A stretch of 5,005 nt of DNA, taken from Candidatus Tenebribacter mawsonii. Lineage in GTDB: Bacteria; Cloacimonadota; Cloacimonadia; Cloacimonadales; TCS61. Below, piece by piece: positions 4,976-5,005 of the stretch. The DNA lies in NCBI GenBank assembly GCA_030765665.1, contig JAVCCD010000020.1, positions 1 through 5,005 of the forward strand, written 5' to 3'. Made by a program: the position numbers and the translations under genes. Position 1 is the stretch's first letter, and every line of letters begins with the position of its first letter. A model generated the notes under the pieces. The model saw only the letters and a program-made list of their open reading frames with translations, was not told the origin of the DNA and ran no database searches.

Positions 4976-5005
4976 ATGGATAATACCAACATTGATTGGA
5001 CTGCA
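4976..5005 (+). CDS. 5' end of an unidentified gene, cut by the window edge
   Basis: Ten codons, MDNTNIDWTA, after a strong ribosome binding site and a TTGACA box. Too short to identify. The 254-base gap, the fresh promoter-like box and the strong ribosome binding site suggest that it starts its own transcription unit rather than continuing the restriction/protease operon. Confidence 0.6.
   Translation, partial: MDNTNIDWTA

Overview
This is an AT-rich bacterial window, probably from an anaerobe with a selenocysteine (Sec) system. The inference rests on the first gene, a peroxiredoxin whose catalytic residue is encoded by an in-frame UGA followed by a compact hairpin in the position expected of a bacterial SECIS element. 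The genome must therefore also encode SelA, SelB, SelC and SelD elsewhere. Nothing here fixes the phylum. The dispersed-repeat style of the intergenic DNA, the AT bias and the mixture of genes would suit an uncultured Bacteroidota, Cloacimonadota or Clostridia-like lineage, but that is a guess.

Layout. Positions 127-735 hold the Sec-peroxiredoxin (PrxU type), with a possible N-terminal extension back to 16. It ends at a hairpin terminator (755-791). Positions 736-1204 form a long non-coding stretch that contains the terminator, a short palindrome (823-842), an 80-bp element with imperfect terminal inverted repeats (873-952), a promoter-like region with a dyad (996-1045), and an 11-codon mini-ORF with a good ribosome binding site that runs into a strong AT-rich hairpin (1061-1120). 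A second promoter-like block follows (1121 onward). Positions 1205-3946 encode an intact 913-residue MmeI-family (type IIL) restriction-modification enzyme, with endonuclease, methyltransferase and target-recognition functions in one chain. Forty bases later, with a 14-codon mini-ORF bridging the gap by overlapping start and stop codons, comes a CPBP/Abi-type intramembrane protease (3987-4721). A 254-base tail holds one doubtful 29-codon ORF, a TTGACA box and the first ten codons of an unidentified gene (4976 onward).

How the genes fit together. The peroxiredoxin is a separate unit that detoxifies peroxides using a reactive selenol. The type IIL enzyme and the CPBP protease appear to be one transcription unit. 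The enzyme defends against foreign DNA. The protease's role is unknown, but its family is often found in immunity contexts, so a two-gene defence cassette is plausible and unproven. The most notable points are the UGA recoding with loss of the resolving cysteine, the TRD residues predicting the last base of the recognition site, the A10 tract and arginine-codon shift inside the restriction gene, and the leader-peptide/hairpin arrangement in front of it.
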